Below, one piece after another: positions 57,260-64,000 of a stretch of 64,000 nucleotides of DNA (positions are counted from its first letter, which is position 1; every line of letters begins with the position of its first letter). This stretch comes from Saccharopolyspora gloriosae. GTDB lineage: Bacteria > Actinomycetota > Actinomycetes > Mycobacteriales > Pseudonocardiaceae. The notes beneath the pieces were generated by a model, which had not been told where the DNA came from, did no database searches, and saw only the letters and a program-made list of their open reading frames with translations. The stretch is taken from positions 3,349,501 to 3,413,500 of the forward strand of contig NZ_JACHIV010000001.1 of assembly GCF_014203325.1 (NCBI RefSeq), read 5' to 3'. The position numbers were made by a program, and so were the translations under genes.

Positions 57260-58027
57260 ATGCGGGTAGCCCTGTTCGCCACCTGCCTCGGGGACACGCT
57301 GTTCCCCGACGCGGTCAAGGCCACCGCGCTGCTGCTGAGCAGGCTCGGCCAGGAAGTCGTGTTCCCGCAGGCGCAGACCTGCTGCGGGCAGATGCACGTG
57401 AACACCGGCTACCAGCGCGAAGCGCTGCCGCTGGTCGACAACCACGCGGCCTGCTTCGCCGACGAGTCGATCGACGCCGTGATCGTGCCCTCCGGCTCCT
57501 GCGCCGGCTCGATCCGCCACCAGCACCAGATCGTCGCCGAGCGCTTCGGCACCCCGGCGCTGCGCGCGCAGGTCGAGCAGTCCCGCGCGAAGACCTACGA
57601 GCTCGCCGAGTTCCTCGTCGACGTGCTCGGCGTGGTCGACGTGGGCGCGACGTTCCCGCATCGGGTGACCTACCACCCCACCTGCCACTCGCTGCGGATG
57701 CTGCGGGTCGGGGACAAGCCGCTGCAGCTGCTGCGCGCGGTGCGCGAGATCGACCTGGTGGAACTGCCCGACGCCGACCAGTGCTGCGGCTTCGGCGGGA
57801 CCTTCGCGCTCAAGAACGCCGACACGTCCACGGCGATGCTCTCGGACAAGCTGCGCAACGTCGCCGCCACCGGAGCCGAGTTCTGCTCCGCCGGGGACTC
57901 CTCGTGCCTGATGCACATCGGCGGCGGCCTGTCCCGGCTGCAGACCGGCATCGGCACCCTGCACCTCGCCGAGATCCTCGCCTCCACCGAGCACGCCATC
58001 AGCCCGAAACGGGGAGCACTCGCATGA
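57260..58027 (+). CDS. lutA: L-lactate utilisation protein LutA (Fe-S oxidoreductase)
   Basis: This is a 255-aa protein with two CCG domains: TCCGQMHVNTGYQREALPL and QCCGFGGTFALKNADTSTAML. VALFATCLGDTLFPDAVKAT supplies the leading Cys. The Cys residues bind an Fe-S cluster, and the protein feeds electrons from lactate oxidation in the LutABC complex. It is the first gene of the operon, coupled to lutB by ATGA overlap. Confidence 0.93.
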   Translation: MRVALFATCLGDTLFPDAVKATALLLSRLGQEVVFPQAQTCCGQMHVNTGYQREALPLVDNHAACFADESIDAVIVPSGSCAGSIRHQHQIVAERFGTPALRAQVEQSRAKTYELAEFLVDVLGVVDVGATFPHRVTYHPTCHSLRMLRVGDKPLQLLRAVREIDLVELPDADQCCGFGGTFALKNADTSTAMLSDKLRNVAATGAEFCSAGDSSCLMHIGGGLSRLQTGIGTLHLAEILASTEHAISPKRGALA

Positions 58028-59532
58028 GCGGCACCTTCCTCGGCATGCCCACCGCTCCCCCGCGCGGAGCCGGCAACCTGCGCGGCGAGGAACCGTTCCC
58101 CGCCGCGGCCCGCACCGAACTCGGCAACACCCAGATGCGCCGCAACGTCGGCAAGGCCACCCGCACGATCCGGAACAAGCGCCTGCAGGTCACCGGGGAG
58201 CTGCCCGACTGGGAGCAGCTGCGCTCGGCGGGCGCGGCGGTCAAGCGCGACGTCATGGCCAGGCTGCCCGAGCTGCTGGAGCAGTTCGAACGGGCGGTGA
58301 CCGAGCGCGGCGGGCACGTGCACTGGGCGCGCGACGCCGCCGAGGCCAACGCGATCGTCACCGGTCTGGTCAAGGACACCGGCGCCGACGAAGCCCTCAA
58401 GGTCAAGTCCATGGCCACCCAGGAGATCGGGCTCAACGAGCACCTCGCCGACGAGGGCATCACCGCTATCGAAACAGACCTGGCGGAGCTGATCGTGCAG
58501 CTCGGCGAGGACCGCCCCTCGCACATCCTGGTGCCCGCGATCCACCGCAACCGCTCCGAGATCCGCGAGATCTTCCTGCGCTCCATGCCGGGCGTGGACC
58601 CCGGCTTGGACGACGACCCGACGCACCTGGCCAACGCGGCGCGGCGGTTCCTGCGCGAGCGGTTCATGCGGGCGCGGGTCGCCATCTCCGGGGCCAACTT
58701 CGGCATCGCCGAGACCGGCACGCTGTCGGTGGTGGAGTCCGAGGGCAACGGCCGGATGTGCCTGACCATGCCGGAGACGCTGATCACGGTGATGGGACTG
58801 GAGAAGCTGATCCCCGCCTACGCCGACCTCGAAGTGTTCCTGCAGCTGCTGCCCCGCTCCTCCACCGGCGAGCGGATGAACCCGTACACCTCGATGTGGA
58901 CCGGCGTCACGCCCGACGACGGACCGCAGGAGTTCCACCTGGTGCTGCTGGACAACGGCCGCACCGCGACGCTGGCCGACGAGGTGGGTCGCGAGGCGCT
59001 GCACTGCATCCGGTGCTCGGCCTGCCTCAACGTGTGCCCCGTCTACGAGCGGACCGGCGGGCACGCCTACGGCTCCACCTATCCGGGGCCGATCGGCGCG
59101 GTGCTGACCCCGCAGCTGGCCGGGATGGACACCGGAGGCGGTGATCCGAACTCGTCCCTGCCGTACGCGTCGAGTCTGTGCGGGGCCTGCTTCGACGCCT
59201 GTCCCGTGAAGATCGACATACCGTCGTTGCTGGTGGAGCTGCGCCACCAGCACGTCGAGGAAGCCCGCGTCAGCGCGGAGCAGCTGATGATGAAGGCCGC
59301 TTCCACGGCCATGGCCACCTCCGGCCGGTGGACCGCGGCGCAGCGCGCGGCGCAGCTGGGACGGCTGCTCGGGCGCGGCGGGCGGATCCGGACGCTGCCG
59401 CCGCCGGGCAGCGCTTGGACGGCGGCGCGGGATCTGCCGGTACCGCCGAAGCAGACCTTCCGGCAGTGGTGGGATTCCGCGGAGGGCCGGGCCGCGATCG
59501 ACGACGCCCACCGCGAAGGAGGCCGGCCGTGA
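58024..59532 (+). CDS. lutB: L-lactate utilisation protein LutB (ferredoxin-type)
   Basis: This is a 502-aa protein. An N-terminal LUD domain (RARVAISGANFGIAETGTLSVVESEGNGR) is followed by two 4Fe-4S motifs: CIRCSACLNVCPVY (residues about 329-342) and CGACFDACPVKIDIP. It forms the Fe-S core of the lactate dehydrogenase complex that passes electrons to quinone. It is coupled upstream to lutA (ATGA) and downstream to lutC (GTGA). Confidence 0.95.
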   Translation: MSGTFLGMPTAPPRGAGNLRGEEPFPAAARTELGNTQMRRNVGKATRTIRNKRLQVTGELPDWEQLRSAGAAVKRDVMARLPELLEQFERAVTERGGHVHWARDAAEANAIVTGLVKDTGADEALKVKSMATQEIGLNEHLADEGITAIETDLAELIVQLGEDRPSHILVPAIHRNRSEIREIFLRSMPGVDPGLDDDPTHLANAARRFLRERFMRARVAISGANFGIAETGTLSVVESEGNGRMCLTMPETLITVMGLEKLIPAYADLEVFLQLLPRSSTGERMNPYTSMWTGVTPDDGPQEFHLVLLDNGRTATLADEVGREALHCIRCSACLNVCPVYERTGGHAYGSTYPGPIGAVLTPQLAGMDTGGGDPNSSLPYASSLCGACFDACPVKIDIPSLLVELRHQHVEEARVSAEQLMMKAASTAMATSGRWTAAQRAAQLGRLLGRGGRIRTLPPPGSAWTAARDLPVPPKQTFRQWWDSAEGRAAIDDAHREGGRP

Positions 59533-60152
59533 ACGCCCGCGACACCGTGCTGGGCCGGGTGCGCGACGCGCTCGCCATCGCCCCGCCCGCCGCCGTGCAG
59601 GTCCCGCGCGACTACCGCCGGGACCGCGACCTCCCGGCCGACGAGAAGCGGGAGCTGCTGGTCGACCGGCTGGAGGACTACCAGGCCACGGTGCACCAGT
59701 GCGCCGCTGCCGACGTCGCGGCCACCGTCGCGAGGGCGCTCGGCGGCGCCGCGCGCATCGGCGTCCCCGCGGGTCTCGACCGCGGGTGGCTCGCGGAGTT
59801 CGGCGGCGAGGTCGTGGTCGACTCCGCCGAGGTGCCCCCGGACCGCCTCGACGCGTTGGACGGCGTCGTCACCGGGTCGGCGGTGACCTGCGCCGAAACC
59901 GGGACGATCTTCCTCGACGCGTCCCCGGACCAGGGGCGGCGCGCGCTCACCCTCGTTCCGGACCTGCACGTGTGCGTGGTGGCGCTGTCCGCGGTCGTCA
60001 CCGGCATCCCCGAAGCGGTGGCCCGGCTCGAACCGACCCGGCCGACGACCCTGATCAGCGGCCCGTCGGCGACCTCGGACATCGAGCTGGACCGGGTCGA
60101 GGGCGTGCACGGCCCGCGCACCCTGCACGTGGTCCTGCTGCTGGACGGCTGA
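59529..60152 (+). CDS. lutC: L-lactate utilisation protein LutC
   Basis: This 207-aa protein starts at a GTG overlapping the lutB stop. It has a LUD domain with VTGSAVTCAETGTIFLDASPDQGRRALTLVPDLHVCVV and TLISGPSATSDIELDRVEGVHGP, the typical LutC end (G-P-S-A-T-S-D-I-E). It assists the LutAB complex. Its stop is followed 25 bp later by repeat copy C. Confidence 0.94.
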   Translation: MNARDTVLGRVRDALAIAPPAAVQVPRDYRRDRDLPADEKRELLVDRLEDYQATVHQCAAADVAATVARALGGAARIGVPAGLDRGWLAEFGGEVVVDSAEVPPDRLDALDGVVTGSAVTCAETGTIFLDASPDQGRRALTLVPDLHVCVVALSAVVTGIPEAVARLEPTRPTTLISGPSATSDIELDRVEGVHGPRTLHVVLLLDG

Positions 60153-60176
60153 TTGCCTGGCTTTGGTCCCTGGCCT

Positions 60177-60354
60177 GGGTAGGGGTCGGGTAGCGGAACC
60201 TCAGCGGTTTCCTCGCGAGGACAGCTTTTTCCCTCGTGGCGGAGCCACTCGGGAAAAAGATCCCGCAGCGAGGAAACCGCTGAGAACCCGCCGGTGGTCA
60301 CCTTGCTCAAGCTGGTCACTGCTCAGCGGCTTCGCCGCTGACAGGACAACGACG
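60177..60354 (+). repeat. Dispersed structured repeat, copy C (core inverted)
   Basis: This full copy follows lutC with leading edge GGGTAGGGGTCGGGTAGCGGAACC (read in two parts from 60177). The perfect 16-bp stem (60200-60215 with 60269-60284) has variable centre GTTTC/GAAAC. The 53-nt core (60216-60268) is in the opposite orientation to that of copy B relative to the same flanks and tail. The tail hairpin TCAGCGGC-TTC-GCCGCTGA is perfect at 60322-60340. Confidence 0.92.
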
Positions 60355-60661
60355 AACAACGCCGCTCACTTGGAAATTCAAGCTCAAAGACGGGCAGCGA
60401 GGAGCCGTCTTCCGGCACGATCCCGCTGCGGGTCGGCGGGCGGCGCGGTGCCGCCCGCCGATTCCCGGGCACGGGCACGCGACCACTCTCGTCCACAATG
60501 GACGAATTCGCCCTAGGTCCCGCTCTCCGCGGCGAACCGTCACCGATCGCGCGCTGCCGAACGGGCTCCCCTGCACCGCGCCGAAGTGGTCCGTCCGGCG
60601 GTCCGCGACGACGCAGGTGGCCGCTTTGCGGCGGATTCACGCCGGGCGTCGCCGATCACCC

Positions 60662-60691
60662 TTGCCAGTGCGCGGCGAGCGAACCTACGCT
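60662..60691 (+). promoter_or_regulatory. PL11 lyase promoter
   Basis: TTGCCA (60662-60667), 18-bp spacer, TACGCT (60686-60691). Operator O6 begins 2 bp after it, the same architecture as the Gfo/DUF993 operon promoter. Confidence 0.6.
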
Positions 60692-60693
60692 TC

Positions 60694-60707
60694 GGAAAGC
60701 GCTTACC
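60694..60707. promoter_or_regulatory. LacI-type operator O6
   Basis: GGAAAGCGCTTACC, identical to O2 at 30571. It sits immediately downstream of the -10 box and links the lyase to the LacI regulon 27 kb away. Confidence 0.8.
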
Positions 60708-60789
60708 ACATTTCCATTCGACGAGCGCAGGACTGCTCCATCCACCGGGGTGCGACCAGGCACCCTCGACCTGATCGGCACCGTCCTCA

Positions 60790-62637
60790 ATGGAATCATT
60801 CAAGGTGAACGACTCCCGATCCCGCCGCCGGGCACTGCTTCCCGCGCTGGCCGCCGCACTGCTCCCGGTCACCTGGCCGTTACCGCAGGCGGTCGCCGCA
60901 CCGCCCGCGGCCGAGCCCGGCCGGGCCGCCGTCAGCGTCCGGGCCGGCGACGGCAACTTCGTCTCGTGGCGGCTGCTCGGCTCCGACCCTGCGGGCATCG
61001 CGTTCGACGTCTTCCGCGACGGCACGGAGCTGACGCCCGCGCCGCTGACGGGCCCCACCGGCTTCTTCGACGCGGGCGCACCGCCCGAAGCCCGCTACAC
61101 GGTCGTCCCGGCGACGCCCGGTGGCGCCACGATGGCCGCGTCGCAGGCCCGGTCGTTCGCCGCCGACCACCTCGACGTCCCGCTGCAGATCCCCGACGGC
61201 GGCACCACCCCCGACGGCACGGACTACACCTACAGCGCCAACGACGTCAGCGTCGGCGACCTCGACGGGGACGGCGAGTACGAGTACGTGGTCAAGTGGG
61301 ATCCGTCCAACTCGAAGGACAACTCGCAGAGCGGCCACACCGGAAACCAGATCGTCGACGCCTACAAGGCGGACGGCACGCTGCTGTGGCGCATCGACCT
61401 CGGGCGCAACATCCGCGCGGGCGCGCACTACACCCAGTTCCAGGTCTACGACTACGACGGCGACGGCCGGGCCGAGGTCGCGATGAAGACCGCCGACGGC
61501 ACCGTCGACGGCGCGGGCACCGCCCTCGGCGACGCCGACGCCGATCACCGCAACGACGGCGGTTACGTGCTGGACGGACCGGAATTCCTCACCATGTTCG
61601 ACGGGGAGACCGGCGCGGTCCTGCACACCACCGACTACCTCCCGCAGCGCGGCGACGTCGGCGAGTGGGGCGACGACTACGGCAACCGGGTGGATCGCTT
61701 CCTCGCCGCCACCGCGCAGATCGGGGACAAGCCCGCTCTGATCCAGGCGCGCGGCTACTACACCCGCACTGTGATCACGGCGTGGCACTTCGAGGGCGGC
61801 GAACTCGTTCCGCTGTGGACGTTCGACAGCGATGAGGCGGGCGAGCAGTACGCCGGGCAGGGCAACCACAACCTGTCGGTGGCCGACGTGGACGACGACG
61901 GCAGCGACGAGATCATCTACGGCTCGCTGGCCCTCGACGACGACGGCACGCCGCTGTGGAACACCGGATACGGTCACGGCGACGCGCTGCACGTCGGCGC
62001 CTTCGCCCCGGACAACGAGGGCCTGGAGGTGTTCAAGGTCGACGAGAACTCCGACCAGCCCGGTTCGTGGCTGGCCGACGCCGCCACCGGTGAGATCCTC
62101 TGGGAGACCGAGCCTTCGGGCGACAACGGCCGCGGCGTCGCCGGGGACATCTGGGCGGACAACCCCGGTGCCGAGTACTGGTCGGCCGCCGACGACCGGC
62201 TGCGCGACTCCGCGGGCGCGGAGATCGGTCCCGCTCCCGGTTCGATGAACTTCCTCGTCTGGTGGGATGGCGACGCGACCCGCGAACTGCTCGACGACAC
62301 CCGCATCGACAAGTACACCGGCGACGGCGAGCGGCGCCTGGAGGACTTCGAGGGAGTCGCCTCGAACAACGGCACCAAGGCCACCCCCGCGTTGTCCGCT
62401 GATCTGATGGGCGACTGGCGCGAGGAGGTCGTCTACCGCACCGAGGACAGCAGCGCGCTGCGGATCTTCAGCACCGCGGAACCGACCGAGCTGAGCCTGC
62501 CCGGCCTGATGGAGGACCGGCAGTACCGGCTGGCCGTCGCCTGGCAGAACACCGCCTACAACCAGCCCCCGCACCCGAGCTACGACCTCGGCGATCAGGA
62601 CGCCGCCACCCGCAGGGAGTCCGGCCCGCTGCCCTGA
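60790..62637 (+). CDS. Secreted rhamnogalacturonan lyase (PL11)
   Basis: This is a 615-aa protein. The N-terminus SRSRRRALLPALAAALLPVTWPLPQAVA is a signal peptide with Arg triplet, possibly Tat. The mature enzyme begins GRAAVSVRAGDGNFVSWRLLGSDP and carries an eight-bladed propeller with Asp-rich calcium loops: VSVGDLDGDGEYEYVVKWDPSNSKDNSQSGHTGN, VYDYDGDGRAEVAMKTADG, NHNLSVADVDDDGSDEIIYGS. PL11 enzymes cut the Rha-GalA backbone of rhamnogalacturonan I by beta-elimination outside the cell. It has the same LacI operator as the 30-36 kb operons. The start has no strong Shine-Dalgarno, so a nearby GTG (60805) is possible. Confidence 0.9.
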   Translation: MESFKVNDSRSRRRALLPALAAALLPVTWPLPQAVAAPPAAEPGRAAVSVRAGDGNFVSWRLLGSDPAGIAFDVFRDGTELTPAPLTGPTGFFDAGAPPEARYTVVPATPGGATMAASQARSFAADHLDVPLQIPDGGTTPDGTDYTYSANDVSVGDLDGDGEYEYVVKWDPSNSKDNSQSGHTGNQIVDAYKADGTLLWRIDLGRNIRAGAHYTQFQVYDYDGDGRAEVAMKTADGTVDGAGTALGDADADHRNDGGYVLDGPEFLTMFDGETGAVLHTTDYLPQRGDVGEWGDDYGNRVDRFLAATAQIGDKPALIQARGYYTRTVITAWHFEGGELVPLWTFDSDEAGEQYAGQGNHNLSVADVDDDGSDEIIYGSLALDDDGTPLWNTGYGHGDALHVGAFAPDNEGLEVFKVDENSDQPGSWLADAATGEILWETEPSGDNGRGVAGDIWADNPGAEYWSAADDRLRDSAGAEIGPAPGSMNFLVWWDGDATRELLDDTRIDKYTGDGERRLEDFEGVASNNGTKATPALSADLMGDWREEVVYRTEDSSALRIFSTAEPTELSLPGLMEDRQYRLAVAWQNTAYNQPPHPSYDLGDQDAATRRESGPLP

Positions 62638-62755
62638 TCCGGAGGACACCTCTCGCGGACCGCACAGGTGTCCCGCGGGCGGGCCGTTCGCCTGCGAGCC
62701 GGGGCGAACAGCCCGCTCACCCCGAACACCGCTGCCGCGCAACGGGAATCCCGGT

Positions 62756-63349
62756 TCAGCTCCGGCGCGGCAGGGTTTCGGCGAAGGCCGCGAGGACATC
62801 GGCGAGCACCTGGCCGAACGAGGTCTCTCCCCCGCGCTGGGCGAGTTCGGCGAACGCGAGCTGGGTCAGCGCGAGCAACGACGTCGCCAGCGCCCGCGCC
62901 CGCAGATCCCCGGGGGCCCAGCCCTCGCGGCGGCAGATCATGTCGGTCACGAACTCGACGATCCGCTCGACCCGGCCGAGCACCAGGGCGAACACCTTGG
63001 AGTCGGCGGCGATCGCCTTCTCGAACAACCGCCGCTCGTCGCTGACGCCCGGCCGCTCGGAGAGCTCGGCCATGGCGGCGCGGACCGTGATCGTCAGGTC
63101 CTCGTACAGCTCCCCGGTGGGGCCGCCGCCGACGAAGACCTCGATCTCCGGTCCGGAGGGGAGCTCGTCGGGCCCGAGCACGGCGGAGGTCTTGTCCGCC
63201 AGCAGGTTGAACACCGTGCGGCGGCTCAGCTCGGCGGCCTCGGCGAGGTCGTCCATCGTGAAGCCGTCGAACCCGCGCGCGATGACGAGCTCGCACGCCT
63301 TCCGCTGGATGAGCGCGCGACGCTCCAGCAACTTGCACTCCCTGGACAT
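62756..63349 (-). CDS. TetR-family regulator
   Basis: The protein has 197 aa (200 if the ATG at 63358 is used). The HTH is IQRKACELVIARGFDGFTMDDLAEAAELSRRTVFNLLADKTSAV, with F-N-L-L-A-D-K-T typical of the TetR helix 3 end. The C-terminal helices (RALATSLLALTQLAFAELAQ) are of the TetR_C type. It is divergent from an esterase and overlapped by two TTGCACT palindromes at its start, so autoregulation and control of that esterase are likely. Confidence 0.9.
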   Translation of the reverse strand: MSRECKLLERRALIQRKACELVIARGFDGFTMDDLAEAAELSRRTVFNLLADKTSAVLGPDELPSGPEIEVFVGGGPTGELYEDLTITVRAAMAELSERPGVSDERRLFEKAIAADSKVFALVLGRVERIVEFVTDMICRREGWAPGDLRARALATSLLALTQLAFAELAQRGGETSFGQVLADVLAAFAETLPRRS

Positions 63350-63357
63350 GGAGTGCA
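63334..63357. promoter_or_regulatory. TetR operator, left
   Basis: TGCACTCC and GGAGTGCA are exact inverted 8-mers with an 8-bp spacer, covering the tetR start codon. Confidence 0.65.
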
Positions 63358-63360
63358 TTG

Positions 63361-63386
63361 TTGCACTGAGGGCTAGCCCAGTGCAA
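63361..63386. promoter_or_regulatory. TetR operator, right
   Basis: TTGCACTG and CAGTGCAA are perfect inverted 8-mers spaced by 10 bp. They share the TGCACT half-site with the left palindrome and lie 58 bp before the esterase start. Confidence 0.7.
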
Positions 63387-63444
63387 AGGCGCCACGCCGC
63401 GCACGGGCCGCCGCACCGACATCGAGCACGAGAGGCGACGCACG

Positions 63445-64000
63445 TTGAACGCAGCAACACCGGCCCGGATCGCACCGCTGACCTGGCTCACGGCCGCCAC
63501 GGCCAAGTTCGCGCTCCCCGCCCTGATCCGGCCGTTCCGGATCGCCCCCCTCAGCGAGCGCACGATCGACGAACCCGAAGTCGTCCACGTCCCGACCCGG
63601 CACGGACGAGTCCGCTGCTTCGTGCACCGCCCGCACCCGGACGCCCCGCTGGCGCAGGGCCGTCCTCCCGTGCACCTCAACATTCACGGCGGCGGCTTCA
63701 TCATCACCGATCCGCGCCAGGACGATCACCTCGCCACCTACCTCGCGGCCGAGGCCGGCGCGGTCGTGGTGAACATCGACTACAGCACCGCCCCGCAAGT
63801 CCGGTTCCCCGTCGCCGAGGAGCAGTGCTTCGACGTGCTGCGCTGGGTCGCGGACTCCGGCGACGCCCTGGGCTGGGACGGCGAGCGGATCAGCCTCGGC
63901 GGCGGGAGCGCGGGCGGGAAGCTCACCCTCTCGACGCTCCAGCTGGCGCACCGAGCGGGCGCGCCCCCGGTCCGCGCCGCCGCCGTCGTCGTCCCGCTGG
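63445..64000 (+). CDS. Alpha/beta hydrolase, HSL family (3'-truncated)
   Basis: The gene is cut by the right window edge; 185 residues are visible from the TTG at 63445, with GAGAGG upstream. VHLNIHGGGFIITDPRQDDH has the HGGG oxyanion motif of hormone-sensitive-lipase-type esterases. ISLGGGSAGGKLTLSTLQLA carries the G-x-S-x-G nucleophile. IDYSTAPQVRFPVAEEQCFDVLRW is also typical. The substrate is unknown. It is the probable target of the divergent TetR. Confidence 0.82.
   Translation, partial: MNAATPARIAPLTWLTAATAKFALPALIRPFRIAPLSERTIDEPEVVHVPTRHGRVRCFVHRPHPDAPLAQGRPPVHLNIHGGGFIITDPRQDDHLATYLAAEAGAVVVNIDYSTAPQVRFPVAEEQCFDVLRWVADSGDALGWDGERISLGGGSAGGKLTLSTLQLAHRAGAPPVRAAAVVVPL

Larger units (their letters stand above)
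60153..60789. other. Long 5' region of the PL11 lyase
   Basis: These 637 bases hold repeat copy C at the left, a stretch of ordinary GC-rich DNA with no gene (frames here are Arg/Pro-rich), and promoter and LacI operator at 60662-60707. A leader of about 85-90 nt follows to the ATG. Confidence 0.65.

Noticed and set aside
1-64000. CRISPR arrays, tRNA or rRNA genes, and transposases
   Set aside because: Read through both strands; no regular repeat-spacer arrays, tRNA-like cloverleafs, rRNA signatures or DDE-type transposase motifs were seen. A tRNAscan and Infernal run would be needed to exclude small RNAs.

Overview
The window is very GC-rich with the codon bias, GTG/TTG starts, 4-bp ATGA/GTGA gene overlaps and regulator mix (LacI, TetR, GntR, LysR, XRE-TPR) of a mycelial actinomycete. 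F420/PPOX-type enzymes, DUF5997, DUF993 and a Thermobifida-type cutinase point the same way. Pseudonocardiaceae, for example Saccharopolyspora or a relative, is my best guess; this is inference, because no rRNA or marker gene is present. I saw no tRNA, rRNA, CRISPR array, intact transposon or prophage.

Left end (1-6.7 kb): accessory and defence-like. It has the 3' end of a helicase with a Vsr/MTES_1575-like nuclease tail, an adjacent gene with a HEPN-like RN-x-x-H motif, a stub of an MFS transporter, an XRE-TPR regulator, and a membrane NACHT NTPase with its own promoter. From 6.7 to 28 kb the content is metabolic: a luciferase-like oxidoreductase, a universal stress protein, a hydantoinase operon (hyuA-hyuB, then an amidase), an HpaI-type aldolase, a LysR regulator divergent from a ketoglutarate-semialdehyde dehydrogenase, DUF5997 paired with an HTH-less LysR-like protein, a DUF574 methyltransferase, a HEAT-repeat DNA glycosylase-like gene, and an alkyl-DHAP-synthase-like/lipid kinase pair divergent from tetR-glpD.

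28-44 kb: carbohydrate catabolism. A LacI repressor (32181-33197) sits amid three transcription units: Gfo/Idh-PmoA, an MHS-type transporter, and Gfo/Idh-DUF993-isomerase. Each carries a GGWAAGCGCTTWCC-like operator, and the same operator lies 27 kb away in front of a secreted PL11 rhamnogalacturonan lyase (60790-62637). A second LacI gene ends a five-gene operon (FGGY kinase, LacD-type aldolase, sugar porter, P-loop kinase, lacI) with tandem CATCGATG operators. A 458-aa gene of unknown function lies between the two systems.

44-64 kb: a secreted cutinase/PET-hydrolase homologue, a PPOX oxidoreductase, DinB, a complete L-rhamnose pathway (transporter, rhaM, rhaI, rhaD, rhaB), a secreted esterase-like hydrolase, a P450, a GntR regulator divergent from lutABC with a perfect operator, the PL11 lyase, and a TetR gene divergent from a truncated esterase. 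PL11 release of Rha-GalA oligosaccharides, rhamnose catabolism, the LacI regulon and sugar-acid enzymes together suggest a plant cell-wall (pectin) lifestyle.

The most unusual structure is a dispersed ~180-bp element in three full copies (about 20750-20930, 53111-53294, 60177-60354) and one truncated copy (41333-41389). It begins about 26-30 nt after a stop codon in each full copy. Each full copy has a perfect 16-bp stem whose central five bases differ completely between copies yet stay perfectly paired, and the 53-nt core is inverted in one copy relative to its flanks.
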